Part shown: positions 11,373 through 22,295 of the stretch, piece by piece
How positions within the stretch are numbered: the first letter of the stretch is position 1
How the letters are laid out: every line of letters begins with the position of its first letter
From: Golubevia sp. BC0850
Lineage: Eukaryota > Basidiomycota > Exobasidiomycetes > Golubeviales > Golubeviaceae
Length of the DNA stretch: 64,000 nucleotides
Assembly (NCBI GenBank): GCA_012976225.1
Contig: JAAVVG010000037.1
Location: forward strand, 1 to 64,000
Reading direction: 5' to 3'
Program-made: the position numbers and the translations under genes
The notes under the pieces: generated by a model
Databases searched by the model: none
What the model was told of the DNA's origin: nothing
What the model saw: only the letters and a program-made list of their open reading frames with translations

Positions 11373-12553
11373 ATGACATCAACTCCTAGAAAGAGAGGCT
11401 TCAAGCAATTAGATGTTTTCACTTCAGTTCCATACTTAGGTAACCCATTAGCAGTAGTTCTAGACGGAACTGATCTCTCAACCGAACAAATGAGACAATT
11501 CGCAAACTGGACAAACCTAAGTGAAACCACTTTTATTCTACCTCCAACTAATGAAAAAGCAGATTACAGAGTCAGGATCTTCACTGTGAGTTTGAGATTC
11601 GAGGCGGGAGATTCAAGCCTCCCTGGACGAGTCATCTATCTGTCTTTACTCACCTCTTCTCCCCCTTCCCCCTTCTTCCTTCTATCCAGCCCACTTCTGA
11701 ACTCCCATTCGCAGGTCACCCAACTCTAGGAACCTGTCGAGCTTTCCTAGATTTAAATCCTTCATTCTCAAAAACCACGATAATTCAAGAATGTGCTTTA
11801 GGATTGATTTCAATTCGTCTAGACCCAACAACCTCTCGTCTATCCTTCTCAGCACCGGATTTTGTAAAATCAGGTCCAATCTCATCTGAAGTTTTAAGAC
11901 GAGCATGTTCTGCGATTTCAATATCTCCAGAAGAAGTCTTAGATTCTCAATGGATTGTAAACGGTCCAACTTGGTTCATGTTGGTTTTGAAAGATGCTTC
12001 AAGAGTTAAGGAGATTCATTTTGATAATTCAGGTTATGGGAAAGGGGAAATTTTGGAAGATGGAGAAGGGTTTTTTGGTTTGGTTGGAGCTTATGAGAAG
12101 GGGAAGAAATTGTTTGGAGAAAAAGGCTTGTTGAAAGATGATGATGATGATGATGATGATGAGCAAAAAGGAGATGATCAAATTGAACCGCACTTTGAAA
12201 TCAGAGCTTTTGTTAAGGATGAATTCGAAGATCCAGTAACTGGAAGTTTTAAGTGAGCATCTTCCTTCTACTCCCCTTTTTTGCTTCTCTCGAATCATCA
12301 TCAGCCTTTCTAACTCTCTACTCTCTTCTCCTTTCCTCTGATTTCTTCTCCACTCATCCTCTCTCCTCTGATCAGCGCTGGAGTTGCTAAATACCTGATC
12401 GAAAATGGTCTGGCTCCTTCCAAGTATCTAGCTCACCAAGGAACCAATCTTGGGAGAAAAGGTAGAATTTACGTTGAGAAACAGGATGATAGTGGAGTCA
12501 TTTGGGTCGGTGGAGATGTTGTGACTTGTATTGAGGGAGAAGTCTTTATCTAA
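11373..12553 (+). CDS. PhzF-family isomerase/epimerase-like protein
   Basis: Three exons (11373-11585, 11690-12252, 12376-12553) give 317 residues. Family landmarks are in order: KQLDVFTSVPYLGNPLAVV at the N-terminus, NLSETTF with the presumed catalytic Glu, ELPFAGHPTLG, and DPVTGS(F)NAG near the end. This is the PhzF/YHI9 two-domain fold; fungal members mostly have unknown substrates. An acidic run of eight Asp (12137-12163) sits before the second-half signature motif and is probably a surface loop. The gene diverges from TFIIIA across 240 bp. Nothing around it suggests phenazine-type synthesis, so a generic housekeeping isomerase is the safest reading. Confidence 0.9.
12137..12163 (+). repeat. 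(GAT)n trinucleotide repeat in coding sequence
   Basis: About nine GAT triplets encode the poly-Asp loop of the PhzF-family protein. Length variation here would change the number of Asp residues without shifting the frame. Confidence 0.9.
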
Positions 12554-12954
12554 GCGGACGGAGGGAGTTCGAAAGGGATGGGACGAATTGTCACTGGAAA
12601 ACGAGAATGGAGGGACTGTTGGCAAGTTAGTTGTTGCTTTAATCTACAATCCGATCTTACGAATTGAAATAAATGTAAGGAAGGAATCAATGTTTCGGGC
12701 ATGTTTGAGAGGATCAGAAGATGAGCAGGCTTAAGAGGAGAATAAAGGAAATCAATACCTGCCAACTCAGCTTTCAGAAATCAGACCTGCCAACCTCAAA
12801 ACAGATGAAAAATTCGATGAACTGTTCTTTTCATTTCTATAAGCTTTAGCAACAAACAAGATGGAAGGTCGATGATCACAATCTTCTCGAAATTAGATGC
12901 GAGGAGAGGAGAAGGAAAGATCCATTTCTCCCATCACTTTCTTCTGTAGTTCTT
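12554..12954. other. Convergent intergenic region
   Basis: 3' flanks of the PhzF-like gene (+) and the ATP synthase subunit gene (-). No supported gene or RNA. Confidence 0.6.
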
Positions 12955-13976
12955 CTAGACTAGCTTTTCACCCTTTCCTTCCGCTTCGGCTAAGAATTGC
13001 TTGATGAAGGATTCTTCGTCACTGCAGATTTCGAAGAAAACAAAAACATTAGAAAGAGGGGAGGAGTCAGTCATTTGGGGATTCGTCGGTTTGTAAATTT
13101 GTTGACCAAGAGCAGATCTGGAGAGGCTCTCCATCTCTCGAAAATTACGAGTCATACTAGCTTGAACTCTGGAGCAATTCTTCCCCTTCGTTCTTCAGTT
13201 CAGAGGGTTGGGACTAGAAGAGGAAGATTGGGTTCTCCCCTCAGTGCCACTCTCCTTTCCTTTACCTTCCCTCTGATATATCCAGGGAAGCCAAGTTATG
13301 ACCTCCAACAAGATTGAGATAAAGGACCGAATCACTTGATAGCCAAAGGTGGAGTACGAGGAGATGAGAGACGAGAGGAAGGGCTCCACTACTACCCTCC
13401 CCTTCTATCTCCACAACCTTGCTCTCAGTCGGACGGAAGTCGTTTGATTTGAATCAGGTCTTTTGTTTTCATCTCCCAATAGACGACGGAGAGGTTTCTC
13501 TCTCCTTGAAGCTCTTCCCATCAATAGAAGATTCCTCTCTGATCCGTCTCGCATCTTTGTCTCTCAATTCGTTTTGGGCCAGCTATCTTCCTGATCTTGA
13601 CCGGCATTCTGATCAATACATTTTTGTGGCACCTTATCAGGACTCACGAGCTGGAAGCGCCAATTGGAGGAGAAGGTTTGGAAGCAGCAGAAGAGGAAGC
13701 CTTTGAATCCCCACGAGTGGAAGCGTAACCAAGAAGTCCGTAAGCTCCGAAGATACCTAGAGCCATGTGCTCGTTTAGAATCTTTTTACCTGAGAGGAGG
13801 GAAGATTAGAAGTTGAAGGAGGGAGAGGTTAAACGGTTAGGGATGGATCGGAGAGTGTGGGAGCAAGTGACTTGGAATTGAGAGCTGCCTTCTTTATGGG
13901 ATTGACAAGTTGAAGTGAATCTTAATTTAGAAGTAGAAACTTTGAAAGAATACTAACCAGCGATAGTGTAAGACAT
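12955..13976 (-). CDS. ATP19: Mitochondrial ATP synthase subunit k
   Basis: Three exons (13976-13958, 13789-13648, 13021-12955) encode 75 residues: MSYTIAG, then KKILNEHMALGIFGAYGLLG, a Ser/Ala/Pro linker, and DEESFIKQFLAEAEGKGEKL. The start MSYTIAGK and the C-terminal DEExFIKxFL are hallmarks of fungal F1Fo subunit k, a small inner-membrane protein at the dimer interface of ATP synthase. The middle segment is its single membrane helix. All three junctions use GT-AG and keep phase. The second intron is about 626 nt, far above the local norm. The ATG lies 92 bp from the divergent cyclophilin start, so the two share a promoter region. Confidence 0.85.
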
Positions 13977-14068
13977 TTCTGAGGAAGTCAGGTGGGTTGC
14001 GATAGAAAGAAAGAAGTAAATCGCTTCCTTATACCTACCTGGCTTGCCAACGACCCAATCAGTCAAAG
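13977..14068. promoter_or_regulatory. 92-bp divergent promoter between ATP19 and ER cyclophilin
   Basis: The start codons of the two divergent genes are only 92 bp apart, so this stretch must hold both core promoters and both leaders. No clear TATA box is visible. Confidence 0.6.
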
Positions 14069-15496
14069 ATGAGATCTTTCTTAGCCATTTTAACTGTTTG
14101 CCTTTTGGCTTTCATTGCCTCAATCACTCCTGCTTTCGCTTCTCCAGAAGTCACAACAAAGGTAAGTCAATCTAACTCTCCCACTCTTAAGACCAGTCCA
14201 CTCACCACATGCTCACTCCTCCCATCATCTCCTCTCTCTTTTCTCTTCTCTGGAACTTACTCTAGGTGTACTTCGATATTGTTCATGGAGATAAGCCAAT
14301 CGGAAAGATTACCATGGGTCTTTACGGAAAAGTAGTTCCAAAAACTGTAGAGAACTTTCGTGCTCTAGCTACTGGAGAGAAAGGTTTCGGTTACGAGTGA
14401 GTACAACTGCCCTACTAGGGATTCGATAAGAAATCAGAATGGTTCAGATGTTGATAGGCAGAGATGAGTTACGGGCATCAGTAGAGCGAGCCGAGAACTC
14501 GTTGATGATTAGCATGCCTTGCTGCCAGCAGGAGCTGAACAGACATCGTGAAGGCAGCTTTCTTTCCCTCTCTGTTCATCGCTAGCTGTCTGCTTTGATC
14601 TGCATGGAAAGTCTTTTATTCCAAAAGGCTCTGCTCTCCAGCGGCTTGAACTCACGCACCTTCCCTCTACCTCCTCTCCTTTCATCTCTAATCACCTCGA
14701 ACCCCCTTTCTCCCATCTCGTTCTCAGAGGTTCCTCCTTCCACCGAGTCATCGCTGACTTCATGATTCAAGGAGGAGATTTCACATCGGGAGATGGTCGC
14801 GGTGGTAAATCCATCTACGGAGATCGTTTCCCTGATGAGGATTTCTCTTTGAAGCATGAAGGTCCTGGAACTCTTTCTATGGTGAGTCTTCCTTCTCTCT
14901 TTCGCTTTTGATTTTTCCCTCTGATTTCTACCTCTGCGCCGATTTTCGCTTCTGAGCTGGAGGCATAGAGGAAAGGAGACGCGGAAAAATTTCTCTTACT
15001 GACGTTTCTTTCTTTGACCTCTCCCTTTTCTTTGAATGGCAGGCTAACGCCGGAAAAGATACCAACGGATCTCAATTCTTCATCTGCAGTGAGTATGGGC
15101 TTCTCTCGAAAATATCAAATCAAATTGGCGAAGCGATCTAGACAGCACGTCGCTTTCGAATCCTCCTTTGACACTTTCATAAACTCCCTTCCTCCTATCT
15201 TCTCCTCTCTTTCTTAGCTGTCAAGACATCTTGGTTGGATGGTCGTCACGTCGGTAAGTATACTTCTTCTACCATTGGCTCTTCATATCCAGAATCTTTC
15301 GACATTCTCATCTCGCCCAACCTTTTCTCTCTTTCCTCTCCCTGTCCCCACAGTCTTCGGAAAAGTTCTCGACGGAATGGATGTCGTGAAATACATCGAA
15401 GCGGTTCCAAAAGGACCAGGAGACAAACCAAAGGAAAAGATTACTATCCAGAAATCTGGAGAAATCAAAGATCATGAGGTGAAGGAAGAGCTCTAG
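14069..15496 (+). CDS. ER cyclophilin B (peptidyl-prolyl cis-trans isomerase)
   Basis: Six exons (14069-14161, 14266-14396, 14728-14881, 15043-15088, 15218-15253, 15354-15496) give 200 residues. Residues 1-25 form a signal peptide. The cyclophilin domain shows [47 protein letters not shown] with the catalytic Arg, NGSQFFICT, and [14 protein letters not shown] with the cyclosporin-contacting Trp. This form ends HEVKEEL; KEEL resembles the K/HDEL retrieval signal, so an ER-lumenal folding enzyme is expected. GTGAAG at 15479 can act as an alternative donor that removes this tail and joins a membrane-spanning exon at 15801 in frame. Intron 2 (331 nt) is unusually long. Confidence 0.92.
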
Positions 15497-15800
15497 ATTC
15501 ATCGACCCCCCTATCCCCTATCCCTCCCACTCCCCCTTTACCCTCCCTCTACCATTCCCATCTTTCAATTCAATAGATCTTCCTCTTTCCCATTCAGAGC
15601 ATGAAAATTGATGCAATTTCTCTCTTCCCCTCTCCCTCTCTCTTTTTTCCCTACACCTGCATATTCGTATTATCGATCCTTCTATCTTACAAAACCTGAA
15701 ATCAAATCAAATTTTGGAATCCACGAAACTCTACATCAATCTTCAAAACATCAATCTTCAAAATGTGTGTTGCCCTCAAATTCCATCTAAAAAACAGTAG

Positions 15801-16118
15801 GCTCCTCTCCTTCTTCCACCCTCACCTACAACTTCAACTCCGAACCCACCTGCAATCATACCATCACCAGTAAATCTCGAAATCAAACAAACTCCAACTC
15901 CAATCATATCCAGCACCAAAGTTTCAGATACCACCCCTTCAGTTCCAACTTCAAGTGGCTTGTCCTTCTTCTCCTTCATTTTCTTAATCGCTTTAGTTGG
16001 AGGTGCTGTTTATTTCGTAGTGAGGAGACACGGTGGAATTGATAACACTAGGAAAAGTTTGGAAAATCTCTTCAGGAAAAGAGGGGGTTATGAAGGGGTC
16101 TCGACTCTTCCTCGTTAG
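15801..16118 (+). CDS. Alternative terminal exon: Pro/Thr linker, TM helix, basic tail
   Basis: A 105-codon frame with no ATG anywhere, so it must be spliced to an upstream exon. It reads PSPTTSTPNPPAIIPSPV, then LSFFSFIFLIALVGGAVYFV (one membrane helix), then RRHGG...LFRKRGGYEGVSTLPR. The acceptor TAG at 15798-15800 is in phase with a donor at 15479 (after ...IKDHE) in the last cyclophilin exon. The result would be a type I ER-membrane cyclophilin of about 300 residues. The acceptor is a tandem CAGTAG: choosing CAG instead puts TAG directly in frame and ends the protein at ...KDHE. An independent gene with an unseen first exon remains possible, but no in-phase ATG exon stands out between 15497 and 15790. 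Confidence 0.65.
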   Translation, partial: APLLLPPSPTTSTPNPPAIIPSPVNLEIKQTPTPIISSTKVSDTTPSVPTSSGLSFFSFIFLIALVGGAVYFVVRRHGGIDNTRKSLENLFRKRGGYEGVSTLPR

Positions 16119-16563
16119 GTCTGCTTTTTTTTTTCTGTACTACTCTAACCTAATTTCTCCCATTCTTGTATCTAATTGTTGCACCGCTTTAAAAGCGACA
16201 TTCTCCTCTGCCTTGCATACTGTTTGAGTCTTTCGATGCATAGATGGGTCGACTCCGGATTGCGAGAGAGTGAACGCTTGACACGAGATTCGAAGTCTCT
16301 ATTCCTAGATCTCTCTTCAATCTGACGAGCTCCCTACTTCGCTTCGACTTGAGACAATCGTTTTATGAAGGAAGTGAGGAAGAATTGAGGGAAATAGGAC
16401 GATGAAAGAGGGAAAATCGACATGAAGAAATTTTGATCGAATTGCGGCGGGAGTTTTCGAATGAATTACCCGGCAATCAAACCCCCAGCCGATAATTGTA
16501 CGCAAGATTTTTCCAGACGTATACAAATACAATTCCCTTCCACGTCTGATCCCTGCTTCCCTC
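16119..16563. other. Convergent intergenic region
   Basis: Spacer between the cyclophilin alternative exon (+) and the SR/RGG gene (-). No supported gene. Confidence 0.6.
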
Positions 16564-19352
16564 TCAAATGATCTTCCCAGTCCTTCCCATGTTGACGACC
16601 TTCAATCTTCTAGTCTCTTCCAATCTGTAGTAGGACTCTGCACCTTCCTTAGCCCTTTCTAAAGCAGAATCACAAGCTTCCACTCTAATTCTAGAAGCCA
16701 AAGTCTCTCTTTCCGATTCTCTCAATGAAAGTAACGAGTGATGCAATGAGATTCTAATCGAATTATTTGTAGGTTGAGTTTGACCTGTTGAAGAATTCAA
16801 GGTGACTGGTGTTAAGGAGTAGTGTGATGCAGTCAAAGCTAGACGTTGAGCTGAGATTTGATGTAGCTATTGGGTGAGGCGAGAAGATCAGTTGGAGAAG
16901 CGTCAGCTCTCTTACTGGGATGCAACAGGAGATCTGGGTTCAACTTGGGTTCAATTTGACTTACCTCAGCTTCCAAAGAAGGATCCAAACTTCCTTTGAA
17001 CATATCAGCTTTGAAGACGGTAGGAATTCTAACACTTTGACGTCTTGAATTTTGACCACTTCCAGGAGCAGTTCCAGTTGGAGTTCCAAGATTTTGACTA
17101 TTCGGACTTAAGTTTCCATCCCCACCATTTCTAGATCCCAGTAAATCATTCCCACTTTGAGAAACTTCCATCATTCTCCTATCTTTGCCCATTTCGTTTC
17201 CGTTTGCCGAGTCTTCCATCCTCTCTCTATCTTGTTGATCGACTTGCATATTCGAAGCTCCATCTCTATCTCTCTCTTCATTTCCCATCTCGCCTCTAAC
17301 ATCCTCGACTTCTCTAAGATGACTCTGTTCATGTTCGACTCCCTCCATTCTAGCATTCCCATTATCGAATCCGCTAGAAGAAGAAGAAGAAGGTCCTTCC
17401 TGCGAATCTCTCTCCTCAGTCGCTACTAATTCAGGTCCAATACTTCCATCGAGCATCTTCTTTCTAGCTAGACTTCTTGGAGGTGGTTCATCTCTATTCA
17501 TTCCCATGTTCATTCCACCTCTCCAACCTCCTCTACCTCTAATGAATCCACCTCTTCCTGCGCCTCTGATTGGCATGCCTCCTCTACCTCTAGGACCTAA
17601 TGGAGCGAACCCTCGAGGACCAGATGGACCTGTCGGTGGAGATGAAGCAGGTCCGACTGGAGCCTTGACAGGAGCTGGATCTTGATATTGAGGTTCTCTA
17701 GGTGGAGGAATGATACGAGTTGAAACTTCAGGAGGTTCTTGAGTTTGAGGTGTATGCGAGCTCGAGGCTCTAGGTGGGACGACTGAAGTCAGAGGAACTC
17801 CAGATCCAGGCCCATAGGCTCTTCTGCCAGTCGCTGACGATGAAGAGCGAGGATCCACTTCGTTTCGTCTTTCCCTCACCTCTCCAGATTCGTTTGTCCT
17901 GTCCGATGATGAAGAACGAGGATCTACTTCATATCGTCTTTCTCTGCCTACTTCTCCAGACTCGTTGGTCCTGTCCGATCTAGGAGATTTGGACCTTGAA
18001 CGATGAGATGGAGCTTTAAGCGAGGTCGAAGGTGAAGGAGACCTTGAATGTTGACGACTTCGAGGATGAAGATGAGATTGATGAGTTGATTTGGAATTTG
18101 AAGGAGTTGGAGAATAGGGTCTGGATCTAGAACCCCAGCCTCGGTCTGAGACAGAAAAGCAATAGTGAGAAAGAAAGGTATGATCAGGATATTTGAGTTT
18201 CTGGGGATCTCATTTCCTGCAGGAGGAGCTGAGCAATGCCACACAGAATATGGTGGAGATGCCAGAATGTCCACCTCTCCCCTTAATTTTTCGCTCTCCT
18301 TCTCCCCTCTCGAGTTCTCATGAAGAAGACTCACCTCTTGGGTCTGCATCCTCAGCTGCTCCAGCACCACCATGACTCGACGGAGGTGATCTCGATCTTC
18401 TCCAACCTCTACCACTTCCACCTTTCCCAACACTTCCCACTGGACTTTGAGCTCTAGCCTCTCCCTTATTCCTAGCCGCCAAAGGCGTATTAGCATTAAG
18501 CGAAGGAGATCTACTTCTTCTAGGAGTCATTCCTCTAGAACCTTGAGTAGGAGGAATTCCAGTTGAATGAGGTGGTCCACCACTTTTCCTTCTAGCATCC
18601 GGATGACCAGACCAACCTCTTGAACCCGAACCTCTATCTCTTTCATAATAGTCATCATGAGGATATCTGCTACTCTGTGAATGTGAATGATAATCATAAT
18701 CATAATCGTATTTGCCATATCTACCACCTCTATCTCTTTCTCTTTCTCTTTCCCAATCTGAATGACCATGTCTACCTCCGTAAGAAGTTGAAGATTCCCA
18801 TTGACCTCTATTAGGAGTTGAAGATTGAGGATTTCTATCTCTTGAAGGATAAGCTGCTCCTCCAGTTGGTCTAGTAGATGGACCTGTTGAAGGATGAGAT
18901 CTTTCCCAATCTCTATCTCTTTCCCTTGGATCTCTATCTCTGTCTCTTTCTCTGATGTCTTTTTCTCTAGCGTCTCTTGGATCATCTCTATAATAGCCTC
19001 TATCTCTTTCTCTATCCCTTTCTCTTTCTCTATCTCTTTCTGAAGGTCTTGTAACACCAACAGCTTCTACTTGACCATTCCCACCGAGTATCAATTCACC
19101 ACTTTCTAATTCTTGCCCATCTGCTAGTACATCCACTGGAGCTCCCGTTCTGTTTGCATTCCCGCCATCGACCGCCACTGAAGGAGCTCTTGAGGATGCT
19201 CTTGGAGGATAGGGAGCTGAAGCTGAAGCTGATCCTCTTGAAGGATAAGATGAAGAACTTCCTTTTGGATGATCGTAATTGTATGAGTAATCATAATCAA
19301 AATCATATTGATCTCGTCGATAAGAGGAAGACGATCCTCCTCTACGAGACAT
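16564..19352 (-). CDS. Arg/Ser-, Arg/Asp/Glu- and RGG-rich protein, function unknown
   Basis: Three exons (19352-18335, 18145-16965, 16866-16564) give about 833 residues. The N-terminus (MSRRGGSSSSYRRDQYD) leads into RE/RD alternating repeats (ERDRERERDRERDRGYY) and an RS-like stretch (PRRSRSPSL, SRSKSPRSDR). Next comes an RGG/RG box (RGRGGMPIRGAGRGGFIRGR). A non-repetitive C-terminal region follows, with SRIRVEACDSALERAKEGAE, probably helical. A block DRTNESGEV(G)RERR.EVDPR occurs twice in tandem (about 17825-17990). Such composition is typical of nuclear RNA-processing proteins, but I recognise no defined domain or orthologue. A longer N-terminus is possible because the frame stays open upstream of the chosen ATG. 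Confidence 0.7.
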
Positions 19353-19847
19353 TCCAAAAGATGGTTGGTGGGTGGTGGTGGTGGTAAGGAAGAAGATTCG
19401 GTCAGATTTCTCAAACAAGATGTCAATTTTCAATTCATGGAAAGCTGCGCTGCACAATTCATGCTGGAATTCTTCCCAGGGGATCTGTCGATTTTCAAGG
19501 CACATCCTAGAGGAGAACGAAGGCAGACTCATTTCAAATTTTAGTGGGAAAATACAAGTAGGCGAGGGGAGCACAAAGACAAGGAAAGAACTATAAAGTA
19601 TTGAAGAAGAGGGGTTTGAGATCGGCAACGTAGATCATGATGAGGATCTATCTCAATTGTCTTTTTGAGGTTGGAGCGAGTGATAACCTCCCTCCAAGAG
19701 TCCGAAAGAGAGAGAGTACTTGAGATCTATTTCTCTCTTCAAGCTTTAATCAAAGATGGGGAGTTTTGGCCTAGGAACTTGGTCAGTTCTGATGATTGCA
19801 TAGAATAAACAAGGAAAGAACGTGAAGGGAGGGAGAGACGAGAAAGA
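19353..19847. other. Intergenic, between eIF3k and the SR/RGG gene
   Basis: Promoter and leader of the SR/RGG gene and 3' flank of eIF3k, both on the minus strand. The frame of the downstream gene stays open for some 90 codons upstream of its ATG at 19352, but that sequence looks unlike protein. Nothing else seen. Confidence 0.5.
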
Positions 19848-21256
19848 TCAGTAGACTGCTGCACATCCTTCTGAACTCGACTCCGTCCTTCCTCTAAAAG
19901 ATCGTCTTTTTCCACCTCTAGCTTCTCTTTTCCGTCTTTCAGCGCGAATCTGTTCTGTCAATCTCCTCCCAATCACAAATTCACGAATGTCCCTTCCTTT
20001 CTTCCCACACTTTCATTCCGTCTCCTTTCTCATCTTACAGTCTCAGCTTCACAGACTCAGGGAAGAGTCTTATGATCTACTCTATTGGTCCCCCTTTTCA
20101 CCCTCTGAATTCAAAAGACCTGGAGCCATCAAAGCAGAGAACAGAAGCCAGGAAAATACTCACGATCCAAACCTAAGTCCTCCCTGATAACAGTAGCCTT
20201 AACTTGATTGTCCAAACTTTTTGGTACAATGGCTTTACCACTTTGAATAGACCAACCTTCTTGAGAGTTGATGTAACTTTCCAGTTCAGATCCTGGAGGA
20301 ATTACAGGAATTGGATTCGAGGTTGTGATTTGGATTTAAGGGAAGATAAGACGAGATCGTGTGGAAGATGGTCGGATTGATTTTGAGAGTGGGGTTTGGT
20401 TTTGCATGTTGAAAGTGTTTGGCGAAAAAAAGTGCCAGGAAAAGGCAAAAGGAAAATGAGGGCGACAGAGGAGAGGAAGAAAGTCAGATGACGAAAGTTT
20501 CGGGATGAGGGGAAAGAGCTTGATTCATGTTCAGTCACTTCCTGGGACAACACAATGACATCGATCGGAATTCAAGAGCGATTTTGCAGTGGGAACATCA
20601 GCCAGAGCTCTGAAGCAAGCTCTTCACCTTTCCTGTTCTGCCTCCTTCCCAGAGAACTATCCTCCTCATCGCTCATCAACCTGAGCTTTGCCTGCCACCT
20701 TCCTCAGAATCCAATCTTGAGTCTTTTCCATCGAATCTCCTGCTCTTCAATCAAACAAACCTCTCTATACTCACCACTCAAACTCAAATACTCTCCCAAC
20801 CTCTCCAACCCAATGCTTCTAAAAGTTCCACAAACGTTTCTCATCACATTCTCTCTAACCATGTTTTCGAAGCCATTGACATTCTTGGTGAATTCCCTAA
20901 CTTCAGCATATTCCTTATCGTCTCTAAGGAGTTTCCAAAAACTTCTGAACCTAGCTTCGAAAAGTAAGGAGTTCAAGGTCGAAAGTTTAACTATTAGAGG
21001 ATCGACCAGGTTACCTGCTGATGGGATTTCTTCAGAAGTGGAAGTTGGAGTTGATTTGGAGGCTGCAGCTTCAGCTGGAGCTGGATCTTGAGGAGTTGAA
21101 GATGAAGATGAAGAAGGGAGGAAAGCTAAAGGAGCTTCTCCTAAAAGTGAAAGACATAATGAGAAATCTGGTAATGGGGAAGTCGTGAGTGCTTTGAGTA
21201 GAATGTTGATCACTACTTCATAGGAGAAATCTGATGGGTTGAATTGATATCTGCGA

Positions 21257-21297
<41 letters not shown>

Positions 21298-21770
21298 AGC
21301 CAAGGTTAGAAGCCTAGAAGATGATCAAAGGAAGGAAGAGAATGAAAGCTCACAATTTCAAGATGGCTAAGTTAGCTAGACAATCGTATTCTTGATTCTC
21401 TACTTGTTGAGCTAAGTATTCGATTAGAACTTGAAGGTTTTGAGGATTGTATCGATCTGAGTGAACAGGTTGGGTTGGGTTGATTAGAACTGATGCTCCT
21501 CTCACGTTGTATGTCATTTGATTCTGATCCACTTAGAACTTACCGACACCTGAGATGAGCTGCTCAATGTGAGCTGGCCTGCAAGATGGTGAAGTCTGAA
21601 GGAGAAAAGGAGAGGAGAAGATTGGAAGGAATCAGAGTAACAGGTTCAGCGAACAGCATCCTCCTCCTGCTCCAGTTTAGAGGCTGATTGATGCATTGTG
21701 ACTGATGACTTACCCATTGAGAGGTTGAAGTTGAGGCTGAAGGAGCAGATTCGATTTCTTCCGTAGACAT
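19848..21770 (-). CDS. Translation initiation factor eIF3 subunit K
   Basis: Six exons (21770-21714, 21595-21544, 21456-21354, 21250-20775, 20292-20164, 19954-19848) join in phase to about 307 residues. Landmarks of eIF3k are in order: RPAHIEQLISGVDRYNPQNL, QVLIEYLAQQ, YDCLANLAILKLYQFNP, and the PCI/winged-helix part ending GSELESYINSQEGWSIQSGK and DNQVKATVIREDLGLD. eIF3k is a non-core eIF3 subunit in the cytoplasmic initiation complex. Compared with the usual 220-240 residues there is a Ser/Ala/Pro insert after LAFLPSSSSSS. The last exon (QQIRAERRKREARGGKRR...) is chosen by phase and is less certain than the rest. A (GA)n tract at 21255-21295 lies in intron 3, and intron 4 is 482 nt. Confidence 0.88.
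21255..21295. repeat. (GA)n microsatellite in an eIF3k intron
   Basis: About twenty GA units; on the coding (minus) strand this is (CT)n just before the acceptor, serving as an extended pyrimidine tract. Confidence 0.9.
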
Positions 21771-22295
21771 GGTTTGGTGGTGGTATTGGTGGGAAGGAAG
21801 CTCCTCATACAACGAACGCGCTGCAGTGAAAAGTGAACACAAGGCTGAAAATCGAAACCTGCGAAAAAGGTGAGTGACTTGACTTGCAGTCAGAAGAAAA
21901 GAGCTGATATTTAAGAAAATGGAACCAAGCAACAAAAAAGTACCGGATGGAATTCGTAACCGGACAAGACGAGAACACACGACTACGAGAGAGGGTAAGG
22001 GCGAGGTCATGCACAGCATGCGGAACGAAAAACTGAGAGAGGAAAGGGATGTACAATTGATCAAGAAAGAAGTGGGAGGAGTGCGGGTGGACTGTCGAGG
22101 AAGAAGCGATACAAAGCTACTATGAAGAGATCGGGAGAGAGAGAGAATCCATAACAAGCATTTACGTTGAGAGAGTGGCGAGGGATTCGACATACAGAGA
22201 TACAGAAGATATTGACTCTAGAGAACATGACAGAGAGAAATTGAAAGAGGAGGTTAGTCAAACGCGACTCCACCACCCCTTGTTTCTCCTTTGAC
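21771..22295. other. Intergenic, eIF3k promoter region
   Basis: Sits between the unknown TM-protein gene and eIF3k, both minus strand. Long minus-strand open frames here look non-coding. GTGAGT directly at the end of the upstream frame (near 22297) could be a donor, so the upstream gene may extend into this stretch. Confidence 0.5.

Noticed and set aside
11373-12553. Phenazine-type biosynthetic cluster around the PhzF-like gene
   Set aside because: No other biosynthetic genes are adjacent; PhzF-family proteins are common housekeeping genes in fungi.
18527-19060. Ile/Glu-rich 177-codon minus-strand frame
   Set aside because: Out-of-frame shadow of the RE/RD repeats of the SR/RGG gene; the composition is an artefact of repeated purine-rich codons.
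20555-21091. 178-codon plus-strand frame opposite eIF3k
   Set aside because: It is the antisense shadow of the eIF3k coding exon.
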